Source: Scytonema tolypothrichoides VB-61278 (lineage in GTDB: Bacteria > Cyanobacteriota > Cyanobacteriia > Cyanobacteriales > Nostocaceae). Taken from it: a stretch of DNA of 64,000 bases. Below, piece by piece: positions 8,056-17,765 of the stretch. The stretch covers positions 1 to 64,000 of the forward strand of contig NZ_JXCA02000001.1 in the NCBI RefSeq assembly GCF_000828085.3, given 5' to 3'. Below the pieces are notes generated by a model. The model saw only the letters and a list, made by a program, of their open reading frames with translations, made no database searches and had not been told where the DNA came from. Position 1 is the stretch's first letter, and the number at the start of each line of letters is the position of its first letter. Both the position numbers and the translations under genes were made by a program.

Positions 8056-9885
8056 ATGAAAATTCTTGGTATATCAGCATTTTACCATGACAGTGCAGCC
8101 GCAATTCTAGTAGATGGAAAGATTGGTGCAGCATCACAAGAAGAGCGCTTTACCCGTGTCAAACATGACTTGCGTTTTCCTTTGTGTGCGATCGCTGACT
8201 GTCTCAAACAGGTTGGTGCACAAATAGACGATCTAGATTATGTTGTTTTTCATGAAAAGCCCCTTCGCAAATTTAATCGTCTGATAAAAACCTATCTTGG
8301 GTTTGCCCCGAGAGGGTATACCTCTTTTGCCAAAGCGATGCCGCTTTGGCTAACAAATAAGCTATATCAAAAAGATAATATTCTTGATGCGCTCTCTACC
8401 TTTGGTAAGTTCGATGCCAAACGGTTACTGTTTTCCGAACACCATCTTAGCCATGCAGCCAGTGCTTTTTTTCCATCACCTTTTCAAGAAGCCACAGTAC
8501 TCACTCTAGACGGTGTAGGTGAGGAGGCAACAACTACGGTTGCACACGGAAAAGGCAACCAGTTAACAATTACTAAAGAGTTACATTTTCCACACTCGCT
8601 GGGAATGCTCTACGCTGCATTTACTTATTATACGGGCTTTAAAGTGAATTCCGGCGAATACAAGGTGATGGGTTTGGCACCTTATGGACAACCGATATAT
8701 GCAGAAAAGATTTTAGAGCATTTGGTGGATTTGAAAGAAGATGGTAGTTTTCGGCTTAACCAGGACTATTTTAATTACTGTACTGGTTTGACGATGACAA
8801 ATGAGAATTTTGACGAGCTTTTCGGGGGATCACCACGCACTCCAAAAGAGGATCTGACACAAAGACACATGGATCTGGCTGCTTCGGTACAAAGTGTGAC
8901 GGAGGAGATAGTGTTGCGTATAACCCGCAACCTGGCAAAAGAAAGTCCTCACGGTAATCTATGTTTGGCTGGTGGGGTAGCATTAAATTGTGTCGCAAAT
9001 GGCAAAATACTTCGGGATGGTGCTTTTGAAAGGGTTTGGATTCAACCCGCCGCCGGTGATGCAGGTTGTGCACTGGGAGCAGCCTTAGCAGCCCATTACC
9101 TTTATGCGGAAAAACCGAGAACGGTTGTTTCCGGCAAAGACTCCATGCAAGGCAGTTACCTTGGATCTTACTTCAGTCAAAAAGAATGTGAAGGACGCTT
9201 ACAAAAAGTCGGTGCTGTGTTCCATACTCTGAGTGAGGAAGGCATTATTCATGAAACTGTGAATGCTCTGGAAGCAGAAAAAGCAGTGGGTTGGTTCCAA
9301 GGAAGAATGGAATTTGGACCCCGTGCATTGGGTGGACGCTCCATTTTGGCCGATCCACGCTCTGAAACAATGCAAAAGAAGCTGAATTTGAAAGTAAAGT
9401 TTCGTGAATCATTTCGCCCTTTTGCACCTTCTGTGCTTGCTGAGGATGTATCAGAGTGGTTTGAGTTGGATAGAGAAAGTCCCTATATGCTACTGGTGGC
9501 GGCGGTGAAGAAAGAATTGCAGCGTCCCATGACAGATGAACAGGAGGCGTTGTTTGGCATTGAGAAACTGAACATACCCCGTTCTGACATTCCTGCGGTC
9601 ACCCATGTCGATTATTCCGCTCGCGTACAAACTGTCCATGCTGACACAAATCCACGCTATCACAACTTAATTAGCGCGTTTAAAGAACGTACCGGCTGCC
9701 CTGTTTTGGTGAATACGAGCTTTAATGTCAGAGGTGAACCTATTGTCTGCACGCCGGAAGACGCTTTTTCATGCTTTATGGGCACAAATTTAGATCTACT
9801 GGTTGTGGAAAACTGTATTTTGTTCAAAGAAGAGCAGGATATGTCTCTGGCGAAAGATTATAAGGATGCTTTTGAGCTTGATTAA
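8056..9885 (+). CDS. O-carbamoyltransferase, NodU/CmcH/SxtI family
   Basis: 609 residues from the ATG at 8056, which begins MKILGISAFYHDSAA, the standard family start; an upstream in-frame ATG lies inside the previous gene and is unlikely. The N-terminal Kae1-like domain carries the metal-binding HxxxH (H129, H133 in EHHLSHAASAF) and LTLDGVGE. The C-terminal YrdC-like domain contains RESFRPFAPSVL and VNTSFNVRGEP. The family uses carbamoyl phosphate and ATP to make carbamoyl-AMP and then carbamoylates a hydroxyl on a sugar or small molecule. With the SGNH, SxtJ-like and methyltransferase neighbours, it probably decorates a glycan, glycolipid or secondary metabolite. The acceptor is unknown. 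Confidence 0.9.
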   Translation: MKILGISAFYHDSAAAILVDGKIGAASQEERFTRVKHDLRFPLCAIADCLKQVGAQIDDLDYVVFHEKPLRKFNRLIKTYLGFAPRGYTSFAKAMPLWLTNKLYQKDNILDALSTFGKFDAKRLLFSEHHLSHAASAFFPSPFQEATVLTLDGVGEEATTTVAHGKGNQLTITKELHFPHSLGMLYAAFTYYTGFKVNSGEYKVMGLAPYGQPIYAEKILEHLVDLKEDGSFRLNQDYFNYCTGLTMTNENFDELFGGSPRTPKEDLTQRHMDLAASVQSVTEEIVLRITRNLAKESPHGNLCLAGGVALNCVANGKILRDGAFERVWIQPAAGDAGCALGAALAAHYLYAEKPRTVVSGKDSMQGSYLGSYFSQKECEGRLQKVGAVFHTLSEEGIIHETVNALEAEKAVGWFQGRMEFGPRALGGRSILADPRSETMQKKLNLKVKFRESFRPFAPSVLAEDVSEWFELDRESPYMLLVAAVKKELQRPMTDEQEALFGIEKLNIPRSDIPAVTHVDYSARVQTVHADTNPRYHNLISAFKERTGCPVLVNTSFNVRGEPIVCTPEDAFSCFMGTNLDLLVVENCILFKEEQDMSLAKDYKDAFELD

Positions 9886-9942
9886 GCATCAAGGAATACC
9901 CCGGTTTGACAAAAATACACTTTATGAGAACCAGAATAAGCT

Positions 9943-10785
9943 ATGGAGACACAGACTTTCGCCAATCCTGATGTTCTCGAATTCTATAAATCCTTACCTT
10001 TTAACTATCAGGATTCTGTAGAGAACCAAGTTAAGGCAATTCGCACTAGAGATTCAGTTTCCGCCTATCCAGTCCTTCCACCGTTGCTAGGGAAAGGGGT
10101 ATCGGTTTTGGAAGTTGGCTGTGGGACAGGTTGGTTAAGTAATACCATCAGTTTTTACTATAAATCCTCTGTTTTAGGACTTGATTTTAATCCAGTAGCG
10201 ATCGCCCGAGCAAGAGAAGTTGCTCAAGCCATGAAGCTCAAAACCACTTTCGAGGTGGCAGATCTTTTTGTTTATCAACCTAAGACTCTTTTTGATGTGG
10301 TTGTTTCTCTGGGCGTACTCCACCATACCGACAATTGCCAAGCAGCAGTGCGACGGCTTTGTGTGAACTTCGTGCGTCCTGGCGGTCATATCATGATTGG
10401 TTTGTACCACAAGTACGGACGACAACCCTTTCTCGATTACTTTCAGGAAATGAAAGAGCGTGGGGCGACAGAGAAAGAAATGTTAGCTAAATACCGGGAG
10501 TTACACTCACAACTCAGGGACGAGACGCATCTGATGTCTTGGTTTCGAGATCAAGTGCTTCATCCTCATGAAACTCAGCACACTCTGGCACAGATGTTGC
10601 CAATTCTCCAAGAAACGGGTATGGAATTAGTTTCCACCTCCATCAACCGTTTCCAACCTATCAATTCTGTTGAGGAATTACTAGAGGAAGAAATTACATA
10701 TCGAGATATTGCCGTACAGCGATTGCAGGAGAACAAGTATTTCCCTGGCTTTTTTGTGTTTATCGCTCGAAAAATCCGCAATTAG
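9943..10785 (+). CDS. Class I SAM-dependent methyltransferase
   Basis: 280 residues. Motif I VLEVGCGTGWLS (about 50-61), acidic GLDFNPVAIARA at the end of beta-2, and the late motif VVSLGVLHHTDN are those of the Methyltransf_11/25 group acting on small molecules. The gene follows the carbamoyltransferase by 57 bp on the same strand, so it likely belongs to the same transcript and modifies the same or a related product. The C-terminal part includes an all-alpha insert (EMKERGATEKEMLAKYRELH) that may cover the substrate. O-, N- or C-methylation cannot be told apart from the sequence. Confidence 0.75.
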   Translation: METQTFANPDVLEFYKSLPFNYQDSVENQVKAIRTRDSVSAYPVLPPLLGKGVSVLEVGCGTGWLSNTISFYYKSSVLGLDFNPVAIARAREVAQAMKLKTTFEVADLFVYQPKTLFDVVVSLGVLHHTDNCQAAVRRLCVNFVRPGGHIMIGLYHKYGRQPFLDYFQEMKERGATEKEMLAKYRELHSQLRDETHLMSWFRDQVLHPHETQHTLAQMLPILQETGMELVSTSINRFQPINSVEELLEEEITYRDIAVQRLQENKYFPGFFVFIARKIRN

Positions 10786-10870
10786 ACGATTTCAATCGAC
10801 ATTGAGTAGTGTACATTCGTGATTCTTAAGTGGTAATTTTGCTGTGAGTTCAAAATTAAGGAATGTCAGG

Positions 10871-11218
10871 ATGTCGGTGCTTTCAAAAGTTATCCTCTTA
10901 CTTACTATTTCTAATGCCTTTATGCTCACGGCTTGGTATCTGCACTTGAAGTATCTGAATCATCGTCCTTGGTATATTGCTTCGTTGGCTAGTTGGTTTA
11001 TCGCTTTCTTTGAATACACTGTTCACATTCCAGCTAACCGGATTGGGCATAGTCAACTTAGCTTATCGAAACTCCAGATTCTCCAAGTTGGGATGTCCCT
11101 ACTCATTTTCATGCCGTTTGCCATTATCATCATGGGTGAACCAATAAAGGCTGACTACATCTGGGCAGCTCTTTGCCTCTTGGCGGCTGCGTATTTCATC
11201 TTTCGGAGTACCACTTGA
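10871..11218 (+). CDS. DUF486 family (DMT-like) small membrane protein
   Basis: 115 residues from ATG 10871, four transmembrane segments, and the family hallmarks AWYLHLKY, FIAFFEYTVHIPANRIG and LGEP-like MGEPIKADY. DUF486 proteins are small relatives of the drug/metabolite transporters and probably act as dimers. A GTG at 10844 would lengthen it by nine residues, but the ATG has AGG just before it. It follows the methyltransferase after 85 bp and converges with the DUF5131 gene after 28 bp. Whether it belongs to the carbamoyltransferase cluster is unclear. Confidence 0.8.
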   Translation: MSVLSKVILLLTISNAFMLTAWYLHLKYLNHRPWYIASLASWFIAFFEYTVHIPANRIGHSQLSLSKLQILQVGMSLLIFMPFAIIIMGEPIKADYIWAALCLLAAAYFIFRSTT

Positions 11219-11246
11219 CAATTCAAAGGGCGGAATGTGTATTCAT

Positions 11247-12182
11247 CTATTTGATAACCACATAAGGAATTTCTCTGATTTGTAGGTGTAATGGTAGATC
11301 TTCTAAACTGCCACCACCCTTTTTATTGCCTTTGATTTGATATCGGTATAGGGCTGGTGGTTCGATTCCTCTGACTCGACTCAGTTCCGATTCAGTTAAT
11401 TTTGTACAAAATTTGTCATCCCAAGTATCGGTTACACAAAACGTACCGATTTGTTCGACGAAACGAGCAACTTTGAAAGGAGCATTTTCACACTGATCCA
11501 GTCCATCCTCAATCCATCTAATGTGGCAGGGACGCGCTTCTTCTAGAGCGCCAAATGGCTTTGATTCTCCACCAAAGACTGCCCAGAGAATGGGGGTTTT
11601 AGCCAGGTTAAAGTTGATTTTACTTAACTGAGGTTGAACCGAGACGAAGGTGTTATGTCCCAATTCAGTGAGTTGACTAATAACGGGCATTCTGATGTTT
11701 GCCCATTGTTGATTTTCGACTGACGTACCCCACCATATGTGCTTTTTAGGAGTGTTCAATAACCCCATTTGTTTGATCCACTTCAGCATCCGTTCCGGAT
11801 ACTTAGTGAGGATTAAGAAGATATGGCGATCGCACTCGTAGACCATTTGAAATATTTCTTCTAGCCAAGCATCTTCTACTTTCTCATACCAAATATCTGA
11901 CATATCGCCGATGAAGTACGAACAGGGATTTTTTCTCTTCCTTGGCTGTTGTATTACATCTGGAAAAAAGCGGACTTCCCCATTCCAATGTTTGGTTTCA
12001 AGGTCTACGACTTCCTTGTATTTTTCACTGCCAAAACGATTGACAAGAGATGCTGCAATATGCTGTGCGTAGCACAACCTACATCCTGGAAATCGGGGGA
12101 TGCATCCGGCTGTAGGATTGAGAGTTTCTCCTGGTTTTTTTGGGTTGTCGGGAATGACAACACATTTGATTGTTGTTGGCAT
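11247..12182 (-). CDS. DUF5131 family protein (phage Gp37/Gp68-like, radical-SAM-type)
   Basis: 311 residues. The N-terminal stretch CVVIPDNPKKPGETLNPTAG-C-IPRFPG-C-RLCYA supplies the cysteine cluster seen in DUF5131, which is related to radical SAM proteins. YFIGDMSDIWYE, FLILTKYPERM and IWWGTSVENQQWAN are strong family signatures. Members are common on phages and near three-Cys-motif (TcmP) genes, but no TcmP gene is adjacent here. Its reaction is unknown. The gene stands alone between convergent DUF486 and a region of palindromic repeats. The long C-terminal tail after LTESELSRVRG is unusual and rich in basic residues. Confidence 0.75.
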   Translation of the reverse strand: MPTTIKCVVIPDNPKKPGETLNPTAGCIPRFPGCRLCYAQHIAASLVNRFGSEKYKEVVDLETKHWNGEVRFFPDVIQQPRKRKNPCSYFIGDMSDIWYEKVEDAWLEEIFQMVYECDRHIFLILTKYPERMLKWIKQMGLLNTPKKHIWWGTSVENQQWANIRMPVISQLTELGHNTFVSVQPQLSKINFNLAKTPILWAVFGGESKPFGALEEARPCHIRWIEDGLDQCENAPFKVARFVEQIGTFCVTDTWDDKFCTKLTESELSRVRGIEPPALYRYQIKGNKKGGGSLEDLPLHLQIREIPYVVIK

Positions 12183-12404
12183 TATTTTTAGAAATCGGCT
12201 GATCTAGATGGCAAAAACTTAGTGAGATTAATAACCCAAGTTGCTAATTACTTTTGTGAGCGATAAGCCGGAGGCTTGACGCTATGCGTATCGCTTTGAG
12301 TTACTTAAGTCATAAAATCCCCTCCAGTAAGAAAGAACATTTGGAGAGGCGTATGCGTGCACTAAATAATTACCATCTATGCTATCACTGACGATCTCTT
12401 GAAG

Positions 12405-12442
12405 GTGTTAAGCGTAAGCCCCGAAGGGGTTCGGCTTGCTTC
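12405..12442. repeat. Short palindromic repeat
   Basis: AAGCC followed by CCGAA, then TTCGGCTT forms a small hairpin within AAGCGTAAGCCCCGAAGGGG. This is similar in character to the palindromic repeats dispersed elsewhere in the window. It lies just downstream of the secreted repeat protein gene and may end its transcript. No T-run is visible. Confidence 0.35.
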
Positions 12443-12479
12443 TTGAGCCATACCCGATTTTTCAGAGTTTGTGGGAAAT

Positions 12480-13223
12480 CTAGGACATACAGCCCTCGAA
12501 TGTTTCTTTCCTCAAATACTTGTATCTATCTGTGCTTTCTGTGCTTTGTGACAATGGCGTTGTAATCGTCCATAGGGCACGATTGTAGTAATTGGCATCA
12601 GATCCAACAACTTTAGGGCTTTCAAAGCCGCTTGATGCTAACCAGCCTCCTTCATCTCCTCGCTTTCCTTTGATTGGGGTTCCATCTGAAAACAGATACC
12701 GCTTTGTCTGTTGATTTTCAATGAGAAAACTATCACCATTCGGTATAATCTTCCATAGGGCACGATTGTAGTAATTGGCATCAGTGCCAACAACTTTAGG
12801 ACTTTCAAAGCCGCTTGATGCTAACCAGCCTTTCTCATCTCCTCGCTGTCCTTTGATTGGGGTTCCATCTGAAAACAGATACCGCTTTGTCTGTTGATTT
12901 TCAATGAGAAAACTATCACCATTCGGTATAATCTTCCATAGAGCACGATTGTAGTAATTGGCATCAGTGCCAACAACTTTAGGACTTTCAAAGCCGCTTG
13001 ATGCTAACCAGCCTTTCTCATCTCCTCGCTGTCCTTTGATTGGGTCTCCATCGGAAAACAGATACCGCTTTGTCTGTTGATTTTCAATCAAAACAGGTTT
13101 GTTTAGTAGCTCATTGATATTTGCAGCAGAAGCGGCTTTAGCAGGTATAAAAAACACGCCGATTACTACAACAAGGCTAAAGCAGATAGCGCTAATAGAG
13201 GAAATTAGAGTTTTGATTTTCAT
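12480..13223 (-). CDS. Secreted protein with three near-identical 61-residue repeats
   Basis: 247 residues. A signal peptide (MKIKTLISSISAICF... to about AKAASA, residue 34) precedes three copies of a module that begins VLIENQQTKRYLFSDG and ends NRALWKIIPNGDS. The modules differ at only a few residues. The KRYLFSDG and ALWKI elements resemble the strands of ricin-type beta-trefoil lectins, and three repeats would fit the three-fold symmetry of a trefoil. That fold is an inference. After the third module comes a short Ser/Thr-rich tail with one Cys. No enzymatic motif is seen. It may be an exported carbohydrate-binding or structural protein. Confidence 0.6.
   Translation of the reverse strand: MKIKTLISSISAICFSLVVVIGVFFIPAKAASAANINELLNKPVLIENQQTKRYLFSDGDPIKGQRGDEKGWLASSGFESPKVVGTDANYYNRALWKIIPNGDSFLIENQQTKRYLFSDGTPIKGQRGDEKGWLASSGFESPKVVGTDANYYNRALWKIIPNGDSFLIENQQTKRYLFSDGTPIKGKRGDEGGWLASSGFESPKVVGSDANYYNRALWTITTPLSQSTESTDRYKYLRKETFEGCMS
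12571..13119. repeat. Three tandem 183-bp coding repeats
   Basis: Units begin at 12571, 12754 and 12937, each 183 bp (61 codons). The DNA is almost identical between units; the first (C-terminal) unit has the most changes. Conservation of synonymous sites means the duplication is recent or maintained by gene conversion, and the copy number may vary between strains. Confidence 0.85.
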
Positions 13224-13481
13224 GATATTGACTCACATTTGGACTTTGGACAAAAACTAACGCTTTTGCTGAAATTTCAAGACAGTTGCCGACTCAAAAG
13301 TTTTTATTAGGCAAATTACCTTGCAATGCAATTCAGTTAGGGCTTAACGGTTGGAATTTTAGGCGTGTAGAACTTGGCCTGAACGCATCTCTACAAAGGT
13401 TAATAATTTGTCTTAAATTAATCGTATTGGGGTACCTTATATAGTAATCCTAAATGAATTGTGACTTAAACCTTAAGGCAC

Positions 13482-13935
13482 TTAAGCTGATTCTGTCGTC
13501 TCATTCCCTGACTTAGATTGATCTGACTCTGCTTTCTGCTGTGGTGACTTCGTAGCACCCGATTATTGTACTTGCTTGAGATGAATGTTATTCACCTGAG
13601 TCATAAAGTTTTCTATTGCCTGTTGTGCTTTTTGTTGACGTTCGGTTTCATCGACTAAATTATAGGAACGATAACCTGAAGCTATTCCCAATACAAATTT
13701 CTCTTGTTCAGCTTCTAACAGTTCAACGGTCGTGTTAGCAGCAATTCAAGTCTCCTGAAAAGGAAAGGAGGTGACTATACTAGCGACTACAGAGGCGATA
13801 GCCGGACAGATTACGGGAAGCCACTTTAACCACGATACACCTGCTTCCAATTTGTCAACCAAGACTAAAATCGGTGTGACTCCAGAAAAAACAATGGTGG
13901 CAATTTGCGAAGCATAGTAAATATTTCTGGAAGAG
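13482..13935 (-). pseudogene. DUF4231 pseudogene, paralogue of the gene at 40384
   Basis: The minus strand matches the C-terminal 150 or so codons of the intact DUF4231 gene at 40384-41217 at both DNA and protein level, including IVTSFPFQE, EAEQEKFVLGI and the IHLKQ... end. The codon for Trp in FQENWIS is changed to TGA at 13746-13748, giving an in-frame stop. The 5' half is missing: similarity ends near 13935, where unrelated sequence begins. It is a decayed, truncated copy. Confidence 0.8.
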
Positions 13936-14084
13936 GGCTAGAAAAGGTAGACTTTTCCAATATTCTCAGTTTACCTTTTCCAATACCCTCGTAGTCCTCA
14001 CCCGTCTTTTATGACTGGGTACTTAATTTTTGCTAGCCCGCATTAAACATCCAGAACTTGACCTTTCATCACCCTTGTTAGTTA

Positions 14085-16517
14085 TCAAGCCTTGGAAATC
14101 CCTATAAATTTACCATCGCTAGCTATCTTGACTTGGGCAGGAAATTGCTCTATGCCACCTGGATCACCCGGCTGAAAATCTGAGGGAGGATAATAGTTAG
14201 CTGGAAGGGCACCTGGCTTACCTATTGTCAAGCCTGAACAAGACTCTGTCGAGGTTGCCACTTGAACAAAGGGATTGTTACCTCTACCATCATCTAACAT
14301 GTAGATGTTTTGCATCATGCCTTGGTCTTCATGGTTGAGAAGGTGGCAGTGGAAGACCTGCTTACCCCAATAATCCGAGAAGCGAAGGCGAACCTTGAGA
14401 TAGCCAACATTGGTCATTCCTAGGTTTTCAACAGAGAGTGGTTTATTCGGATCGATTAATCCAAATTTAGAAGGAGGAATTCCATAGCTATCATACCAAA
14501 CCCCGTCATTGACATCATACTTAATCGGCTGATCACTTAGATTGGGATCGTATACCTCAACGACTTGGTAGGGGCAGACGTGAATGTGGAATGGGTGAAT
14601 TACATTAGTGTAATTGTAAATAATCCATTCTTCACAGGTGTTAACCTTGACCAACTGCGCCGTTTCGTTTCGGTGGTCATGTTCGATGAATTTGCCTGGG
14701 TTGTATGGTTTGACTTGGTCTCTAGCAGGAATGTTTGTCGTAATTTTGTCCCCAGGAATGTATGAGATGTAATCGTCTCCTGTCTTGGGAGTGAAAGACT
14801 TCCCATTAATCTGAAATAGTCGGGGGTTGGGGTTAGCTTCTCCTGCGTTGAGTTTCCCGGCTAGAACGTCTTGGTAGTAATTTTTGCCACCTGGATCGTC
14901 AGTTTCTACAGGTCGTACTTGGTAAAAGTTGCAATTCTGCGTTCTGGTTTCTTTGTACATCCCGAAAACAACGGGTCGAACGTAGATCTTACCAGACTCT
15001 TCCCGCAGCATCTGATCGTCTGTAATTGGTTTGAGATAATTGGGTACTTTTCCAGGAATCTTATTGGGAATTTTTTTTGGGTTGGCAAGCGGATCGCCGC
15101 TTACAGTTACAGTAGCCAGTACCTGCATTTTCTGCGGTCCTGCCTGCATTAGCTCAGATTTTATTAGCCCATATTCACCCAAATTACCCCGTGCCTCTAC
15201 CAACTTTTCTTTCATGACTTGGTAGGTTCCCGGTTCGTTAATCTGGATCAAAAAGTCGGCTCGATTTCCAGGATTAACACCCAACTCCTGCACAACCTTG
15301 GGCGGCTTGCCGTAAAAGCTAATTCCATCAGCGGCGATCTGATGCATAACTTGCGGTGTTTGTGTGCCGTCTTCTCCAACTTTGACTAGCTTAAGCTTAA
15401 TAAAGCCTCGCACCGTTGCCGTTGCGTTGATAAATCTCCAGCGATGTAGTTCCCCTGGCTGCATAGTAAGCTTGGGTTGATACACGCCGTTAATAGTAAA
15501 TTGGTCGGATGAAGGACTACAGTTATAAACCATCTGATCGCCAGGGACGGGTGGCAAGTTGGGGTCTGGTTGGACGACCGGGTTGACACTGACCACTTCC
15601 TGAGCTATCCAGACTAAATCTTGATCGACAGGTATGACGGCATTTCCTTCTTCTTCGACAATCAATGCCCCCGACATCCCATCAACAACGTGTAATGCCG
15701 TAGATCCGTGATTGTGGGGATGATACCAATGGGTGCCAGGGGCGTGGAATATCGGCAGAACGATTTGGTAGAGATGCTCGCCTGTGCTACCTTCTTGCCC
15801 CTTAGGTTTAAGCTCCACAAACGGATCGTCGGAGGAGCGAACTACTTTAGAGTCAAGACTAGACACTGTCTTACCATTGGCATCAAAACTCATCGGCGAG
15901 ACGTGAAACCCATGAAAGTGCAAGTTCGTTGTGTTGAAGCATTTTGGCTTGTCAACGACCCCATGACAGCCAGTACCGGGGTAGGGAGGCTGCGGATAGT
16001 GCAAATCCTCATTGGAGGGGAGATTGTTACGGAATTTAATATTTAACGTATTTTGTGATACGTCGCTCGCCTTCAATCTAAACGTTGGTCCAGGTCTAAT
16101 CGGTTGTTCTTTAGTCGGCACGAAAGCGCTTTGATCGTTATAGCGGTAGTAACGCATTGTTACGGCTTTCTGGATTTCACCCGAAGGCATGGGAATGTCT
16201 TGAGCGATGTAGTCAATTGCCAGCTCTGTAGGCTTATCTGAGGTTCCGAGGGGGGCAACTGGCGGCTGTGGGAAGGTCGATGAGGTCGTGGGGGTTAACT
16301 GTCCGAATTTACCTCGACCGCCACCGCCGCCACCGCCGCCGCCACCGCCTCGCCCGCCTCCAGAACCTCTTTGGGCTTCAGCAGGGAGGGCAAAGGCAAA
16401 CCCGGCTGCGACTCCTGCCCCAATGGTCAAGAAATGACGTCTACCCAGATGCTTACGCTGAACTTCCGGCTTCTGCTCGTGGTTCTGCTGTTGTTGAGAG
16501 TGCTCTTCGTGTGTCAT
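14085..16517 (-). CDS. Tat-exported multicopper oxidase
   Basis: 810 residues. A twin-arginine signal (GRRHFLTIGAG, residues 25-35, with ALPAEA cleavage region near 43-48) sends the folded protein out of the cytoplasm. A run of Gly with a few Arg and Ser at about 51-70 follows. Copper ligands are evident in HFHGFH, HWYHPHNHG, HPFHIHV and the type 1/trinuclear motif FHCHLLNHEDQGMM. Multicopper oxidases oxidise phenols, metals (Mn, Fe, Cu) or bilirubin-like compounds with reduction of oxygen to water. The protein is longer than laccase-type enzymes (about 500), with insertions between the domains. It is monocistronic, with a 364-bp upstream region. Confidence 0.9.
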   Translation of the reverse strand: MTHEEHSQQQQNHEQKPEVQRKHLGRRHFLTIGAGVAAGFAFALPAEAQRGSGGGRGGGGGGGGGGGRGKFGQLTPTTSSTFPQPPVAPLGTSDKPTELAIDYIAQDIPMPSGEIQKAVTMRYYRYNDQSAFVPTKEQPIRPGPTFRLKASDVSQNTLNIKFRNNLPSNEDLHYPQPPYPGTGCHGVVDKPKCFNTTNLHFHGFHVSPMSFDANGKTVSSLDSKVVRSSDDPFVELKPKGQEGSTGEHLYQIVLPIFHAPGTHWYHPHNHGSTALHVVDGMSGALIVEEEGNAVIPVDQDLVWIAQEVVSVNPVVQPDPNLPPVPGDQMVYNCSPSSDQFTINGVYQPKLTMQPGELHRWRFINATATVRGFIKLKLVKVGEDGTQTPQVMHQIAADGISFYGKPPKVVQELGVNPGNRADFLIQINEPGTYQVMKEKLVEARGNLGEYGLIKSELMQAGPQKMQVLATVTVSGDPLANPKKIPNKIPGKVPNYLKPITDDQMLREESGKIYVRPVVFGMYKETRTQNCNFYQVRPVETDDPGGKNYYQDVLAGKLNAGEANPNPRLFQINGKSFTPKTGDDYISYIPGDKITTNIPARDQVKPYNPGKFIEHDHRNETAQLVKVNTCEEWIIYNYTNVIHPFHIHVCPYQVVEVYDPNLSDQPIKYDVNDGVWYDSYGIPPSKFGLIDPNKPLSVENLGMTNVGYLKVRLRFSDYWGKQVFHCHLLNHEDQGMMQNIYMLDDGRGNNPFVQVATSTESCSGLTIGKPGALPANYYPPSDFQPGDPGGIEQFPAQVKIASDGKFIGISKA

Positions 16518-16881
16518 TATTCGGTTTTCCTTTAATTTTTCTAACCCTTCTTCAAAGAAAGTCCAGCTTTTTTTACTACTACGACAAAAGCATCACTATT
16601 GCCATTGCCTGCTCATAAGCATACAAAGCCCAAAAAAAACTGACTGAACCAGCAAAAATTCTGTGCCTTCTAGGCACAGGACAACCTTTAGGATAAACTT
16701 TGGGAGCTAGTTAAGGATGGCTGGCTCGTTTTTTCCAGTCGATCCACATACCTTGCTACATCGCTATCTATAGTTACTTAGAACTTTGTTAATTTCAACA
16801 AAGCAATGACATGTTTTCCGATATCTGCGTCCGATTCGTCGCAAATCGTCAAAGAGAATCAAATAACTAGAAAACTAGTTA
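16518..16881. other. Upstream region of the multicopper oxidase gene
   Basis: 364 bp without a gene. It contains one terminator-like hairpin (separate entry) for the minus-strand gene at 16882. A/T-rich stretches near 16545-16600 may hold the oxidase promoter, but no clear box can be singled out. Confidence 0.5.
16653..16679 (-). terminator. Probable rho-independent terminator of the 16882 gene
   Basis: CTGTGCCT (16661-16668) pairs with AGGCACAG (16672-16679). On the minus strand the stem is followed by AATTTTTGC, a short T-run. It is placed about 200 bp downstream of the hypothetical gene at 16882-17256 and upstream of the oxidase gene. Confidence 0.5.
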
Positions 16882-17256
16882 CTATGCATCTTGCCTAACA
16901 CGCACTCGCACGTGATTCACCTCGTCTATCAACGCAGAAACTCGCCGTCTCCAATCTTGTCCCGTATTTTTTGCTCGTAACTGTGTCCTTGATGCTATCC
17001 AATCTTGGATTAATTGCTCCTCCTGCTCCTCGTCTCCTTCATCCATACCCATAAATCTGAGGAAATAGGGAACGTCCCACTCTATCATACGAGTCCACAC
17101 GTCGTAGGGAGCTACTGTCCAATCGACTTGCCAAACCTCTTGCAAAAGCCTGATGAAGATTTTTTCTTCAGGGGGACGATCCTCTTTGTCTATTTCAGCT
17201 TGTAATGCGTCAACTAAATTTTGTCTATCCATAATCTGTCTGTCCAAATCTAACAC
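16882..17256 (-). CDS. Hypothetical acidic protein
   Basis: 124 residues that I do not recognise. It is rich in Asp, Glu, Arg and Trp, with an acidic centre (MDEGDEEQEEQLIQDW) and a basic end (DWRRRVSALIDEVNHVRVRVRQ). There is no signal peptide and no membrane segment. The predicted structure is mainly helical. Internal methionine codons (residue 9) could be the true start. Composition is like its neighbours. A terminator hairpin follows. No function is suggested. Confidence 0.55.
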   Translation of the reverse strand: MLDLDRQIMDRQNLVDALQAEIDKEDRPPEEKIFIRLLQEVWQVDWTVAPYDVWTRMIEWDVPYFLRFMGMDEGDEEQEEQLIQDWIASRTQLRAKNTGQDWRRRVSALIDEVNHVRVRVRQDA

Positions 17257-17765
17257 TGTTATTTATATCGCATCTTGTTGCACCCTTTAATTAAAATGTG
17301 TAAAGAAAATTGTATGACAATTAAAAAAAAACTATAAAAATTCTTCTATTTAACATCTATAATATTTGCCAGGTTATGAGAAAAATTTCAACCTGATGTA
17401 AAATTTAGGGTAGATTGATATGGATATCCGTAACACAAAAATTACCTGTATGGTTGGTAAATGCAGGATTTCAGTTGGTAGTTGACTTTTGGAACAACTC
17501 ATCCTACAAAGGTTTTATGTTTCATTAAGTTAACCATTATCGCTGTGGATACCTGTAACAAGAAACATACCTGTAATGTTGGTAAAAGGAAGATTTAAGT
17601 TGGTATTTTACTTCTTAAAAAACTCATCCTACAAATTTTGTGTTTAATTAAGTTGTCCATGATCGCCATAGCACTTTCCAAATTTATAATCTTTAAACCT
17701 GGTATGCTTTAAAAGCAGATGACGCACAATTTTGTACTAAAAAATATTTTGATCCGACATTTCTG
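17257..17765. other. Intergenic region with divergent tandem duplication
   Basis: 509 bp, A/T-rich, without a gene. Most of it is an old 125-bp tandem duplication (separate entry). The remaining part, 17672-17765, should hold the promoter of the methyltransferase / storage-protein operon. Confidence 0.5.
17422..17671. repeat. Diverged 125-bp tandem repeat
   Basis: Two consecutive units (17422-17546 and 17547-17671) share GGATA-CC/TGTAACA, ACCTGTA, GTTGGTAAA, AACTCATCCTACAAA and TTAAGTT in the same order. Intervening bases differ at roughly one position in four. There is no open frame across both units. It could be a duplicated regulatory or small RNA sequence. Confidence 0.65.
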